A DNA stretch of 58,397 nucleotides from M3007 sp041736625 (GCA_041736625.1 JBGSTG010000045.1:1-58397), one strand, 5' to 3'; counted from the stretch's first letter, positions 7,101 to 16,278 are shown. Numbers and translations: made by a program. Notes: generated by a model not told the origin, from the sequence alone.

Positions 7101-8633
7101 ATGCCTGCACCCGTCCTGCTCCAGTATTTTCACTGGTACACACCGGCCGACGGCCGGCACTGGCATCGCCTGGCTTCCGACGCCGCCAAACTGAAAAAAC
7201 TGGGCATAGACGCCCTGTGGATTCCGCCCTGCTACAAAGCCATGGGCGGCGCACATAGCGTGGGTTACGACGCCTACGACCTGTTCGACCTCGGCGAATT
7301 TGACCAGAAAGGCAGTCTGCCCACCAAATACGGCACCCGGGGCGAGCTGCTGACCGCCATCCAGATAGCCCATAAACACGGCCTTGACATCCTGGCTGAC
7401 GTGGTGCTCAACCACAAGGCCGGCGCCGACGAGCGGGAAAAGTTCTGGGTGCGCAAAGTTAACCCCGACAACCGGCACGAATACCTCTCCGGCTCCATGG
7501 AAATTGAAGGCTGGACCAAATTCACTTTCCCCGGCCGTCGGGGCAAGTACTCCACTTTCGTATGGCATTGGTGGTGCTTCAACGGGGTCGACCACGCGCA
7601 CGACCACCCCGACCAGGGCCTCTTCGCCATTCAGGAAAATTACGGCTCCGAGTGGGCTGAATTGTCGGACAATGAAAAGGGGAACTACGACTACCTCATG
7701 TTCGCCGATCTGGAAATGCGCAACCCCGCCGTGCGCGAAGAACTGAAATACTGGGGCCGCTGGTTCCTGAAAACGACGCGGGTCGACGGGTTTCGGCTCG
7801 ACGCCATCAAACACATTCCCCCGGTTTTTTACGTCGAATGGCTGGACCACGTCCGCAGCTTTGCGCGCAAGCGTCTTTTTGCCGTCGGCGAATTTTGGAA
7901 CAACAACGTAGACGTGCTGCTGCGCTATCTGGATGCCACCGGGCACCGGATGTCGCTGTTCGACGTTCCCCTGCACTACCGGTTTCAACAAGCATCGTTG
8001 AGCGGCAACCGATTCGACATGCGCACCATCTTCCACCGAACCCTGGTGGAATCTGCTCCCAAAAATGCAGTCACGTTTGTAGACAACCACGATTCGCAAC
8101 CCCTGCAGGCGTTGGAGTCCTACGTGCAGGACTGGTTCCGAACCCACGCCTACGCGCTGATCCTGCTCAGAAGAGCGGGCGCACCCTGTGTCTTTCTTCC
8201 CGACCTGGAAGGCGCGGCCTACGATGACAAGGGCAAAAGCGTGACACTCAGACCGGTAAAGTCGCTACCGACCTTGCTGCGGATTCGAAAACAACACGCC
8301 CTGGGGGTGCAAACGGATCACTTCGACCATCCCAACACCATCGGCTGGGTGCGTACGGGCTCCTACTGGTACCCTGGAAGCGGATGCGCGGTCGTGCTCA
8401 CCAACGGCGACGCCGGGTTCAAAACCATGTCCATGGGCAAAGGGTTTGCCCACAACGTGTTTATCGACGCACTCGGAAACCACCCCGCTGAGATCAAACT
8501 TGATTCCACGGGTTCGGCATCCTTTCCGGTGCCTCCGGGCTCCGTTTCTGTATGGGTCAAAAAGACCAACGCTGTTCCCGTGTTGAGTGTCGACTGGTGG
8601 CGAAGCCTTTTCGGGGGTAATCCCGGGAAATAA
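7101..8633 (+). CDS. Cytoplasmic alpha-amylase (GH13)
   Basis: A 510-residue glycoside hydrolase family 13 enzyme that hydrolyses alpha-1,4 glucan links. It starts directly with the barrel (VLLQYFHWYTPADGRHW) and has no signal peptide, so it is cytoplasmic. GH13 motifs: DILADVVLNHKAGADE (region I), GFRLDAIKHI (region II, catalytic Asp at about 233), AVGEFWNNN (region III, acid-base Glu at about 262) and FVDNHDSQP (region IV, Asp at about 327). Length and motif spelling match AmyS/cytoplasmic AmyA-type enzymes. It follows the Uma2 gene by 2 bp. No other glycogen genes are in the window. Confidence 0.93.
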   Translation: MPAPVLLQYFHWYTPADGRHWHRLASDAAKLKKLGIDALWIPPCYKAMGGAHSVGYDAYDLFDLGEFDQKGSLPTKYGTRGELLTAIQIAHKHGLDILADVVLNHKAGADEREKFWVRKVNPDNRHEYLSGSMEIEGWTKFTFPGRRGKYSTFVWHWWCFNGVDHAHDHPDQGLFAIQENYGSEWAELSDNEKGNYDYLMFADLEMRNPAVREELKYWGRWFLKTTRVDGFRLDAIKHIPPVFYVEWLDHVRSFARKRLFAVGEFWNNNVDVLLRYLDATGHRMSLFDVPLHYRFQQASLSGNRFDMRTIFHRTLVESAPKNAVTFVDNHDSQPLQALESYVQDWFRTHAYALILLRRAGAPCVFLPDLEGAAYDDKGKSVTLRPVKSLPTLLRIRKQHALGVQTDHFDHPNTIGWVRTGSYWYPGSGCAVVLTNGDAGFKTMSMGKGFAHNVFIDALGNHPAEIKLDSTGSASFPVPPGSVSVWVKKTNAVPVLSVDWWRSLFGGNPGK

Positions 8634-8668
8634 AGCAGCCGGGCACTCCCTGCTCTCGTGTCCTGCGC

Positions 8669-9856
8669 TTAAACGACCCCCAGTTCCTTGCCTACCTTGG
8701 TGAACGCCTCCACCGCTTTTTCCAGGTGTTCCGGTTCGTGGGCTGCGGATAGTTGTACGCGAATGCGGGCTTTCCCTTGTGGCACCACCGGATAGAAAAA
8801 TCCAATCACGTACAACCCTTCGTCCAGGAGCCGGCGGGCGAATTCCTGGCTCAGTTTGGCGTCGTACAGCATGATCGGCACAATGGGGTGCTCGCCGGGC
8901 AGGATATCAAATCCTGCTGCCGTCATGCGCTCGCGGAACCAAAGGGTGTTGTGCTCCAGTTTGTCGCGCAGTTCCGTGCTTTTGTTCAGCAGGTCGATTA
9001 CGGCAATGGAAGCGCCGACAATGGTGGGCGCCAAGGTGTTGGAGAACAGGTAGGGGCGCGAACGCTGGCGCAGGATTTCCACAATTTCCTTTTTGGCCGA
9101 CGTGAAGCCGCCGGAAGCGCCGCCGAGGGCTTTGCCCAGGGTGCCGGTGATGATGTCCACGCGATTCATCACATCCCGGTGCTCGTGCGTACCCCGCCCG
9201 TTTTTACCCAGGAAACCGGTGGAATGGCAGTCGTCAATGCCCACCATGGCGCCGTATTTTTCAGCCAGGTCGCAAATTTTGTCGAGTTGGGCGATGGTTC
9301 CGTCCATGGAGAACGCGCCGTCGGTAAACACCAGCTTACGACGCGCGTTCTGCGCCTCCCGGAGGGCATCTTCGAGCGCGTTCATGTCGTTGTGCTTGTA
9401 CCGGAAACGCTTGGCTTTACACAAACGGATACCATCTATGATGGACGCGTGGTTGAGTTCATCGCTAATGATCGCGTCTTCTTCACCCAACAGGGGTTCG
9501 AAAAGTCCGCCGTTTGCGTCGAACGCGGCGGCGTACAGGATGGTGTCTTCCATGCCCAGGAAGTCGGCGATCTTACCCTCCAGTTCCTTGTGGATGTCCT
9601 GTGTACCGCAAATAAAGCGTACAGAGGACAATCCGAAACCATGGGTGCGAATGGCCTCGATGGCTGCTTCGATCACTGCCGGGTGGCTGGACAGTCCAAG
9701 ATAGTTGTTGGCGCAGAAATTCAGGACGTGTTTCTGCTGAGTGGTATCAATTTCGGGACCTTGCGGCGTGGTGATGATGCGCTCTTCCTTGTACAACCCG
9801 GCGTCGCGGATGCCCTCGAGCTCGTGTTGCAAAGTGCTTTCTATGTGTTGAAACAT
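8669..9856 (-). CDS. kbl: Glycine C-acetyltransferase (2-amino-3-ketobutyrate CoA ligase)
   Basis: A PLP-dependent alpha-oxoamine synthase of 395 residues that interconverts 2-amino-3-ketobutyrate plus CoA with glycine plus acetyl-CoA, the second step of threonine degradation. Motifs: NFCANNYLGLSSHP, GLSSVRFICGTQDIHKELE (typical of Kbl), SDELNHASIIDGIRLC, MVGIDDCHSTGFLGKNGRG (PLP-contacting Asp) and ITGTLGKALGGASGG with the Schiff-base Lys at about residue 242. The partner threonine dehydrogenase (tdh) is not adjacent. It starts 32 bp after the end of the upstream DUF937-OmpA gene on the same strand and may be read through from it. Confidence 0.95.
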   Translation of the reverse strand: MFQHIESTLQHELEGIRDAGLYKEERIITTPQGPEIDTTQQKHVLNFCANNYLGLSSHPAVIEAAIEAIRTHGFGLSSVRFICGTQDIHKELEGKIADFLGMEDTILYAAAFDANGGLFEPLLGEEDAIISDELNHASIIDGIRLCKAKRFRYKHNDMNALEDALREAQNARRKLVFTDGAFSMDGTIAQLDKICDLAEKYGAMVGIDDCHSTGFLGKNGRGTHEHRDVMNRVDIITGTLGKALGGASGGFTSAKKEIVEILRQRSRPYLFSNTLAPTIVGASIAVIDLLNKSTELRDKLEHNTLWFRERMTAAGFDILPGEHPIVPIMLYDAKLSQEFARRLLDEGLYVIGFFYPVVPQGKARIRVQLSAAHEPEHLEKAVEAFTKVGKELGVV

Positions 9857-9888
9857 ACGAAAATGGGTTTATTTGACAATCTTCTCCA

Positions 9889-11094
9889 TCATTTTTCCAT
9901 AACCCGAACGGCGATCCGTCGGTTTTGGGCCCGGCCTTCCTCCGTATCGTTGGATGCTTCCGGGTGTTGGGAACCGTATCCTTCCGCTACGAGGCGGTTG
10001 GTATCGGCGCCCAGAGTCACCAGCGCCGCCTTGGTGGCTTCAGCGCGTGCTTGCGATAGCTTCATGTTGTTTTCTTCGCTGCCGGTATTATCGGTGTAAC
10101 CGCCGATTTTCAATTGCACTTTGGGGAAAGCCTTCAAAATCTCCACCAGGTTGGTCAGCTGGTCTTTCGACCTTTCCATGTTCAGTTGAGCACTTCCGGT
10201 TTCAAAAAGCAGCCGGTCGAAGTTGAACCAGGTCGTTTTGTCCACCACTTTGTCGCTTTCTATAAATTCGATCAGTTTGCGTTCGATGCCGTTCTCGGCG
10301 CCTTTGAGTTCAAAACCGGTTGTCAGTTTTTTGCCGTAGTTGAGCACTTCGGCGGCCATGGTGTCGACATCCGAGTACAGAATGGCCGAACTGTCCACCA
10401 GTTCGGTCACCACCGTCATTTCCTCCACCGGCTTGGACGCGCATTTACGCGACAGCAGTACAATAGCTGCGCCCAGGCCAAGCAACAACAACAGCGGCCA
10501 CAGCCAGGAAGTCCCATTGGATTGGGCATCGGAGATGACGTCGTTTTCGCGGATCGCCGGATTGTCCAGTCCCAGAATCGCATCCATCCCGCTTGGCAAC
10601 AGGGCAACGATGCTGTTCTGCTCACTGCGCAGCAAATTGGTAAAACCCGAGAGATTCAGGCCGTCTGTTTTAATCCGGGTGTGCAACAGGTTCATTACCA
10701 GGGGTGCAGCCAGGCCGAGCAGGGCGGAGGTAGTGTTGCTGCGCGTACCGGCAAAAGCCGAAACGGCGTTGAGAATAGAGCCTGTTTTGGCGCCGAATAC
10801 GCCGGATATCCAGTGTCCGGCAACGTCTTTAGGGTCGTCTTTCGCCAAATTACCACCGGCGACAAGATCCACCAACTGATCGATGGTCCCGGGCGTAAAG
10901 TTGGTCAGCGTGTCAAATTGATGCTGCATGAAGCCGGCATCGTCCGTTTTGGCAGCCATTCCGGCCAAAATGGTGGGCGCCAGTGCCGTAACGGCTTTTG
11001 TAATGCTGCCTTCAGCCTCCCCCAATACCTCAGCTAATTTTCCGATCATTTGGGGGGTGAGCATAGATTTGAAAGTCCCGAGCAAGTTTGCCAT
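9889..11094 (-). CDS. DUF937 - transmembrane - OmpA-like domain fusion protein
   Basis: A 401-residue protein in three parts. Residues about 1-150 are a DUF937-type helical domain (TPQMIGKLAEVLGEAEGSIT, LAPTILAGMAAKT, GFTNLLRSEQNSIVALLPSG). Then comes one membrane span (SWLWPLLLLLGLGAAIVLLS, about 195-214). The last ~120 residues are an OmpA C-terminal peptidoglycan-binding domain (FDRLLFETGSAQL, IGGYTDNTGSEENN, LSQARAEATKAAL, VAEGYGSQHP, RAQNRRIAVRV). With a cytoplasmic N-terminus the protein would span the inner membrane and place the OmpA domain on peptidoglycan; this topology is inference. There is no cleavable signal peptide at the N-terminus. Confidence 0.85.
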   Translation of the reverse strand: MANLLGTFKSMLTPQMIGKLAEVLGEAEGSITKAVTALAPTILAGMAAKTDDAGFMQHQFDTLTNFTPGTIDQLVDLVAGGNLAKDDPKDVAGHWISGVFGAKTGSILNAVSAFAGTRSNTTSALLGLAAPLVMNLLHTRIKTDGLNLSGFTNLLRSEQNSIVALLPSGMDAILGLDNPAIRENDVISDAQSNGTSWLWPLLLLLGLGAAIVLLSRKCASKPVEEMTVVTELVDSSAILYSDVDTMAAEVLNYGKKLTTGFELKGAENGIERKLIEFIESDKVVDKTTWFNFDRLLFETGSAQLNMERSKDQLTNLVEILKAFPKVQLKIGGYTDNTGSEENNMKLSQARAEATKAALVTLGADTNRLVAEGYGSQHPEASNDTEEGRAQNRRIAVRVMEK

Positions 11095-11122
11095 GTATTC
11101 GGTGTTTTTATGGTTTTATTTT

Positions 11123-11130
11123 CAAAGGTA
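11123..11130 (-). promoter_or_regulatory. -7 element (TACCTTTG) upstream of the DUF937-OmpA gene
   Basis: Reads TACCTTTG on the minus strand, 29 bp before the ATG at 11094. It matches TAnnTTTG; no clear -33 TTG. Confidence 0.5.
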
Positions 11131-11179
11131 AAGACGCTTGTGAAAAAGCTGCATTATATTTTAGTGAAGTTCTTCTTCG

Positions 11180-13516
11180 TCAGAACGGATAACCAACCGA
11201 AACGTTGAGCGTGAAGTCGTTAAACGATAATTTCTCCTCGGTAAAATAGGGAATCCAGAAACCGCCGGCATCCCTGGGTTTTCGCAGCGGCAGTCCGAAG
11301 TCGAACCGGAGCACGAAAAACTCTACGTCAATTCGAGCCCCAAACCCGGTACCCAGCGCAATTTGCCTGTATGAATTCCATTCCAGTTGGCTAAACGGGC
11401 GAGGATCTTCCTGGGTAACCGACCAGACGTTGCCGCCGTCTACGAAAACCGCGCCTTTAAGGGCGAGAAACAGCGGAAACCGCAGTTCGGCGTTGAACTC
11501 GAAGCGGAAGTCGGCCGACTGATAAAACGGCGGGTCCGTCGGAGCCAGCGGGTCCTGAAACCCGCCCGGGCCGATCTCCCGGATGCGGAAAGCCCGCAGG
11601 CTGGAAGGCCCCCCGATGTAAAATTGTTTCACATACGGTGTCACCGGCGTTCCGCCATAAGGACGCACAATGCCGGCTCCGATGCGGGTGGCCAGCGTGA
11701 TGCCGTTGTGATACTCCCGGATGTATCCGCCGTCCAGGTTCAGCCGAAAAAAATTGGCGAACTCCAGCGGGCCGATCGCCCACTCTTCGTGCTGGAAGGC
11801 TGCCCCCCACAATTCGTTGGCAATTTCAACTTCCAGGCCGGACAATTCTGCGCCAAAGCGGAAAAAGTTGTGTTCACCGAACTTGTTGGGGTTGGTGTAA
11901 ATATTCATATTAAAATCGCGGAAAAACACGCCGGTGAATAGCTGTTCCTGGAAGCTAAGCGTGTAAAAGTCATTGTCGCCGTACAAGCTGTCGAACCGCG
12001 GTTCCAGGGTCGGCTGGAGCACGTCCAGTCCGGCCAGGTCTATAGACACCTGCCTGCCCGGCGAAGCGGACAGGTTATAGCCAAACGTGGCGTTAATGAG
12101 GTTGTAATTATAAAAGTCGATCAGCTCCAGATAGTTGTAGTTCAGGTTGAGCCTTGTTGTCGCTTCATTTTTAAGGCGTTGGTATTTTTTATCGGAATAG
12201 GGTCTCCACGAACCGACGCGGAACGCATGCAGGTTTTTCCACCAACCCAGGTAATCGAAGAAGCGCGGAAAGGTAAGTTGGTTGTTAAAACTGACCTCCT
12301 GTGAAAATATTAACTGTTCCGGGTTGGCCAGGTCAAATTCCAGACCGTAACTCAGGTCGCTGGTCCAGTTTTCCGCCCCTCCGAAAACGTTGTTGTTCCG
12401 GAAATTCACCCCCCCGGAGACCCCGATTAGCTGAGAACTTGCCGACGAATAGGAGGTGTTGAGTTCTACGTTCCAGCCCAGGCTCAGGCGCTGGTTGGGG
12501 GTTAGAGAGACGACAACGTTTTGCTGGTTTTCATCCACTGAGTCCTGATAAGGGCGAACCGAAACGAAGCGGTAAGTCCCCAGGGCGTTGAGGTTCCGCG
12601 CGGTGCGGTCTATGTCGGCCTGAGAATACGTGGCGCCGGGCCTGATGAAGATCTCCCGGCGCAGTTTATGGGGTTTGACGCTGAATTGTTTGTCTGCAGA
12701 AGCATAATAAACCCCATCGATGGCCGTGTCGCGCCGAATGGCAATGACATCGGGTACCAGGCTGGTGTACACCTGAACGGAGCCGAACGTGTAGGTTGGG
12801 TGATCGGTTGAATCGGTGGGCGTAAGCAGGTCGATCGTTACTTTGGCGCGCGAGCCGACGGTATCGCCCAAAAACTCGATGAAATTGGGAACAAAGTACG
12901 CGTAGCCGGCATTTTTGAGCGTTTCGGTGATTCGTATTTTTTCCCGTTCGAACAGTTGCCCGTCTAACGGAGAACCGGGTTTGAGCAGGGAAACGCCTTT
13001 GCCGGCAGTCAGCAGATCCAACACGGCGCTGTCCCGGCTAGTCCAGGTAACAGCGTCGACCATGTAGCGTTCTCCGGTGCGCAAGCGGTATGTTGTCGTT
13101 ACTTTATGGTGTTCCAGGGTGTCGTTCTCGTAGGTGCACGTGGCGTCAAAATACCCCCGGTTGTGCATATAATTCACAAAATTGGACACTGTTTTTTCCG
13201 TCAATCCCTGGTTGTACAACGCCGGCGGCTCCGCGAATTTCTTCATGATCCAGCGGGCAAATCTTTTATCCTTGTCCTTGTAATTGTAATACAAAGAAAG
13301 TCGCATACGGAACATGCGAAGGATCACTTCATTGGTTTTGATCTTGTACAGGTCGTCCAATTCGTACTGGAGCGCCGTTTTGTCCGACAGGGAGACCTTT
13401 CCGGGAAATTCCAACTCCAGTTTGTTTTTGATGACGAGTTGCTCTCCTTTCGACTCGTCGAGGTGCTTGGTGACGTTGCAGGCGGTGGAAAACAACCCAA
13501 TTGTGGCGAATATCAT
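11180..13516 (-). CDS. TamL-like BamA/TamA-family outer membrane lipoprotein
   Basis: A 778-residue Omp85-superfamily protein. From ATG 13516 it begins MIFATIGLFSTAC, a lipoprotein signal with lipobox Cys 13, typical of the lipidated Bacteroidota TamA homologue TamL. POTRA-like repeats follow (QGLTEKTVSNFVNYMHNRGY; PGATYSQADIDRTARNLNAL), then a 16-strand-type barrel with the conserved YIGGPSSLRAFRIREIGPGG loop and RFPLFLALKGAVFVDGGNVW near the C-terminus, ending in Phe. The signal is short and poor in basic residues; ATG 13588 would add them but would overlap the divergent methyltransferase start. In this phylum tamL and tamB are often neighbours; here TamB lies about 24 kb away. Confidence 0.85.
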   Translation of the reverse strand: MIFATIGLFSTACNVTKHLDESKGEQLVIKNKLELEFPGKVSLSDKTALQYELDDLYKIKTNEVILRMFRMRLSLYYNYKDKDKRFARWIMKKFAEPPALYNQGLTEKTVSNFVNYMHNRGYFDATCTYENDTLEHHKVTTTYRLRTGERYMVDAVTWTSRDSAVLDLLTAGKGVSLLKPGSPLDGQLFEREKIRITETLKNAGYAYFVPNFIEFLGDTVGSRAKVTIDLLTPTDSTDHPTYTFGSVQVYTSLVPDVIAIRRDTAIDGVYYASADKQFSVKPHKLRREIFIRPGATYSQADIDRTARNLNALGTYRFVSVRPYQDSVDENQQNVVVSLTPNQRLSLGWNVELNTSYSSASSQLIGVSGGVNFRNNNVFGGAENWTSDLSYGLEFDLANPEQLIFSQEVSFNNQLTFPRFFDYLGWWKNLHAFRVGSWRPYSDKKYQRLKNEATTRLNLNYNYLELIDFYNYNLINATFGYNLSASPGRQVSIDLAGLDVLQPTLEPRFDSLYGDNDFYTLSFQEQLFTGVFFRDFNMNIYTNPNKFGEHNFFRFGAELSGLEVEIANELWGAAFQHEEWAIGPLEFANFFRLNLDGGYIREYHNGITLATRIGAGIVRPYGGTPVTPYVKQFYIGGPSSLRAFRIREIGPGGFQDPLAPTDPPFYQSADFRFEFNAELRFPLFLALKGAVFVDGGNVWSVTQEDPRPFSQLEWNSYRQIALGTGFGARIDVEFFVLRFDFGLPLRKPRDAGGFWIPYFTEEKLSFNDFTLNVSVGYPF

Positions 13517-13568
13517 TAACTTAGCCGCCAAAACCTGCCTTCCGGCAGTCAAAAATAAATCCCAGCCC

Positions 13569-14330
13569 GTGGTATCGCAAGCAGCCATAAAAAGAATAAC
13601 AGCCCTAAAGGTCAAAAAGTATCGGCAAAAGTACCGAAAATTCACCGCCGAAGGTGAAAAGATCGTGCGTGAATTGCTGGGCTCCGCGCACGTGTGGCGG
13701 GTGGAGGCGGTGTACGGGCTGTCTGCCTGGGCCGAATCCAACGCTGTGTTATTGGCGGCAGCCCGCACGCCCTTTTTTCCGGTCAGCGAAGCGGAGTTGG
13801 GCAAGCTGTCGGCGTTCTCTACCCCTAATAAGGTATTGGCGGTGGTCGATATGCCGGAACCGCCGCCGGCGGATCCGCCGTTAACGGGTTTTGCCTTTTT
13901 CCTCGACGGCCTCCAGGATCCGGCCAACCTGGGCGCCGTTTGGCGGGTAGCCGACTGGTTCGGCATGCCGGCGCTGTACGCTTCGCCGGACACCGTGGAT
14001 GCCTGGAACCCCAAATGCATACAAGCCGGCATGGGCGCTTTTCTGCGCGTCCCCTTTCTGGAAATACCCCTCGACGAACTGTTGGTAAAAACCCAGGCCC
14101 CCCCGGTATTGGGGGCGGTCATGAACGGAGCGTCTGTATACGAAGCCAAACTGCCGGAACGAGGCCTGGTGGTCATCGGACAGGAAGGACGAGGGGTTTC
14201 CGAGGGCGCCCTCCAATGCATAAACCATCCTGTGACCATACCCCGGGGCCCGGGTGGAGGGGCCGAATCGCTGAATGCAGCGGTGGCAGCCGGCATCCTC
14301 GCCGCCATACTGCACGCCCGAAAAACATGA
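13569..14330 (+). CDS. SpoU/TrmH-family RNA methyltransferase
   Basis: A 253-residue SPOUT-fold enzyme that transfers a methyl group from SAM to ribose 2'-OH of rRNA or tRNA. GTG 13569 is chosen because it gives VSQAAIKRITALKVKKYRQK and TAEGEKIVRELLG, the normal family N-terminus; earlier in-frame codons are antisense to the TamL gene. SPOUT motifs: FFLDGLQDPANLGAVWRVAD (motif 1), VVIGQEGRGVSEGAL (motif 2) and IPRGPGGGAESLNAAVAAGI (motif 3, knot). It is divergent from TamL with 52 bp between starts. Target nucleotide is not known. Confidence 0.9.
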   Translation: MVSQAAIKRITALKVKKYRQKYRKFTAEGEKIVRELLGSAHVWRVEAVYGLSAWAESNAVLLAAARTPFFPVSEAELGKLSAFSTPNKVLAVVDMPEPPPADPPLTGFAFFLDGLQDPANLGAVWRVADWFGMPALYASPDTVDAWNPKCIQAGMGAFLRVPFLEIPLDELLVKTQAPPVLGAVMNGASVYEAKLPERGLVVIGQEGRGVSEGALQCINHPVTIPRGPGGGAESLNAAVAAGILAAILHARKT

Positions 14331-14423
14331 GCCGCCCAAAAGGTCTGGCTTTGCATCATCATCCGAATTCCCTTACCTTCGCCTCCAGACACACCTATTC
14401 GCAAACGCCACATCACAACCATT

Positions 14424-15014
14424 ATGAGCTTTGGAAAACTCTTACCCATCATTCTGATCGCCCTCGCGGTGATCATGGGCTTCAGCATGTGCGGAAGCTA
14501 CAACACCACCGTCGGCAAGGATGAAAACGTCAAAAAAGCGTGGTCGCAGGTAGAAAACCAGTACCAGCGCAGGGCCGACCTGATCCCCAACCTCGTGGAA
14601 ACCGTAAAAGGTTACGCCAATTTCGAACAACAGACCCTCACGGCAGTGATCGAAGCGCGCGCCCAGGCCACACAGGTGAAGGTAAATCTGGACGACCTCT
14701 CCCCGGAAAAAATTGCCCAGTACGAGCGCGCCCAGGGCGCCCTGAGCTCGGCCCTCGGTCGGCTACTCGCCGTATCGGAAGCCTACCCCGACCTCAAAGC
14801 CAACCAGAACTTCCTCGATCTGCAAAAACAACTCGAAGGCACGGAAAACCGCATCTCGGTGGAGCGCAAAAACTTCAACGAGTCTGTCCAGGACTACAAC
14901 GCCTACATCCGCCGTTTCCCGACCAACATCATCGTCGGCATGTTCGGATTTACGCCGAAAGGTTATTTCGAAGCCCAGGAAGGCGCACAAAACGCACCGA
15001 AAGTGCAGTTCTGA
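14424..15014 (+). CDS. LemA family protein
   Basis: A 196-residue LemA protein: an N-terminal membrane anchor (KLLPIILIALAVIMGFSMCG) followed by the conserved helical body with VKKAWSQVENQYQRRADLIP and NLVETVKGYANFEQQTLTAV, GALSSALGRLLAVSEAYPDL and YNAYIRRFPTNIIVGMFGF. LemA proteins are membrane-anchored helical bundles of unclear role. It is the first gene of a LemA-TPM-TPM operon (12-bp gap to the next gene, then an overlap), a gene set often seen together in bacteria. Confidence 0.93.
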   Translation: MSFGKLLPIILIALAVIMGFSMCGSYNTTVGKDENVKKAWSQVENQYQRRADLIPNLVETVKGYANFEQQTLTAVIEARAQATQVKVNLDDLSPEKIAQYERAQGALSSALGRLLAVSEAYPDLKANQNFLDLQKQLEGTENRISVERKNFNESVQDYNAYIRRFPTNIIVGMFGFTPKGYFEAQEGAQNAPKVQF

Positions 15015-15026
15015 CCCCCCTCAGCT

Positions 15027-15458
15027 ATGCTATTCACACCTGAAGAAGACAGGCAGATCGTAGGCCACATTGCGGCTGCGGAAAAACGCACCAGCGGCGA
15101 GATCCGGGTATTCGTGGAAGATTTCTGCTTTCGGGATCACCCGGTGGAGCGCGCAGCAGAGGTATTCGTCCTGTTTGGCATGCAAAACACCCGACACCGG
15201 AACGCCGTGATCCTCTACCTGGCTCAAAAATCGCATCACTTCGCGATTTGGGGCGACGAAGGCATACACCAACGGGTAGGGCTGGACTTCTGGCATACCG
15301 AAAAAGGCATCCTGAGAACAGCCCTGCAAAACGAACAGGCGGCGGCCGGCGTCTGCGCCGTGATCGATCAGATCGGTGAAAAACTGGCCCTGCACTTTCC
15401 GCCCTCGCCCGAAGATGAGGACAAAAACGAGTTACCCAATGAGATCATCTACGGTTAA
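15027..15458 (+). CDS. TPM-domain protein, short form
   Basis: A 143-residue soluble TPM (TLP18.3/Psb32/MOLO-1) domain. Visible: FTPEEDRQIVGHIAAAEKRT then SGEIRVFVED, NAVILYLAQKSHHFAIWGDE and GIHQRVG. The C-terminus is short and acidic, without a membrane segment. It is the second gene of the LemA operon and its 3' end overlaps the start of the third gene by 20 bp, which implies translational coupling. Confidence 0.88.
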   Translation: MLFTPEEDRQIVGHIAAAEKRTSGEIRVFVEDFCFRDHPVERAAEVFVLFGMQNTRHRNAVILYLAQKSHHFAIWGDEGIHQRVGLDFWHTEKGILRTALQNEQAAAGVCAVIDQIGEKLALHFPPSPEDEDKNELPNEIIYG

Positions 15459-16236
15459 GTCCTTCTGGTTGGGCGTCGCGGCGTTCCTCTTCTTCGCTCG
15501 CCTGCACGCTCAGGGCGACCTTTTCCCGCCCAGGCCTGAGCCGGCAGTGTACGTACACGACTATTCCGGGTGGCTCAGCGCGGGCGAACGGATGCAACTG
15601 GAGCAAAAACTGATCGCCTATTTCGACTCCACCTCCACCCAGATCGTGGTGATGATCCGCCCCGACATCGGCGACTACGACAAAGCGGGGTATGCGTTCG
15701 AATTGGGCAACCGTTGGGGCGTAGGCGGAAAGGACAACGACAACGGCGTGATCGTGCTCGTCAAAACCGAACAACCGGGCCGCGGGGTATTCATCGCCAC
15801 CGGCTATGGCGCCGAGGGCGCATTGCCCGACATCACTGCCGGACGTATCGTGCGCAACACCATCATTCCGTATTTCAAAGAACAACGCTTCTACGAAGGC
15901 ATAGACGCCGGGATAAACGACATCATCAGCGCGCTGGCCGGCGAATACGTGCGCGAAGCGGAACCGGTGAATAAAGCCGCGCTTTTAATTGCCTTGTTTA
16001 TCCTTTTGCTGATCATCGTGGGATTTGCGTTTATCGCCTACAAATTGCAGAAAAACGGCGTCTGGTACACCGATACCGGCCGTACCAGTCGGCACACCCC
16101 TAATCCTTGGGGTGGCGGTTGGACCATTGGCGGCTGGGGCGGCGGAAGCGGCGGAAGCGGTGGCTGGGGCGGCGGTGGCGGCGGCTCGTTCGGCGGGGGC
16201 TCATTTGGAGGCGGTGGCGCCGGAGGAGATTGGTGA
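15439..16236 (+). CDS. TPM-domain membrane protein with glycine-rich tail
   Basis: A 265-residue protein: signal peptide (VKSFWLGVAAFLFFARLHAQ); periplasmic TPM domain with YVHDYSGWLSAGERMQLEQK, STQIVVMIRPDIGDYDKAGY, GVGGKDNDNGVIVLVKTEQP and ATGYGAEGALPDITAGRIV; a transmembrane segment (ALLIALFILLLIIVGFAFIA, about 181-200); and a C-terminal tail very rich in Gly, Ser and Trp ending GGAGGDW. That tail is typical of YgcG-type TPM proteins. ATG 15439 lies inside the preceding gene and gives the signal peptide; the upstream in-frame ATG 15376 would not. The TGA stop is the first part of a GGAATGC heptamer array. Confidence 0.88.
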   Translation: MRSSTVKSFWLGVAAFLFFARLHAQGDLFPPRPEPAVYVHDYSGWLSAGERMQLEQKLIAYFDSTSTQIVVMIRPDIGDYDKAGYAFELGNRWGVGGKDNDNGVIVLVKTEQPGRGVFIATGYGAEGALPDITAGRIVRNTIIPYFKEQRFYEGIDAGINDIISALAGEYVREAEPVNKAALLIALFILLLIIVGFAFIAYKLQKNGVWYTDTGRTSRHTPNPWGGGWTIGGWGGGSGGSGGWGGGGGGSFGGGSFGGGGAGGDW

Positions 16237-16275
16237 ATGCGGAATGTGGAATGCAGAATGTGGAATTCGGAATAG
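16234..16275. repeat. Heptamer array (GGAATGn)
   Basis: Starting inside the TGA stop of the TPM gene, seven-base units GGAATGT, GGAATGC, AGAATGT, GGAATTC and GGAATAG follow one another. The same word occurs in the opposite orientation at 28778-28830. Confidence 0.7.
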
Positions 16276-16278
16276 CCC

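Noticed and set aside
8753..10099. 448-codon plus-strand open frame opposite kbl
   Set aside because: Its translation has no family motifs and it is exactly antisense to the well-supported kbl; long antisense frames are expected in GC-rich coding DNA.
13517..14488. N-terminal extension of the TamL frame across the methyltransferase gene
   Set aside because: The extension is the antisense of the SpoU gene; the lipoprotein start at 13516 leaves the two genes cleanly divergent.
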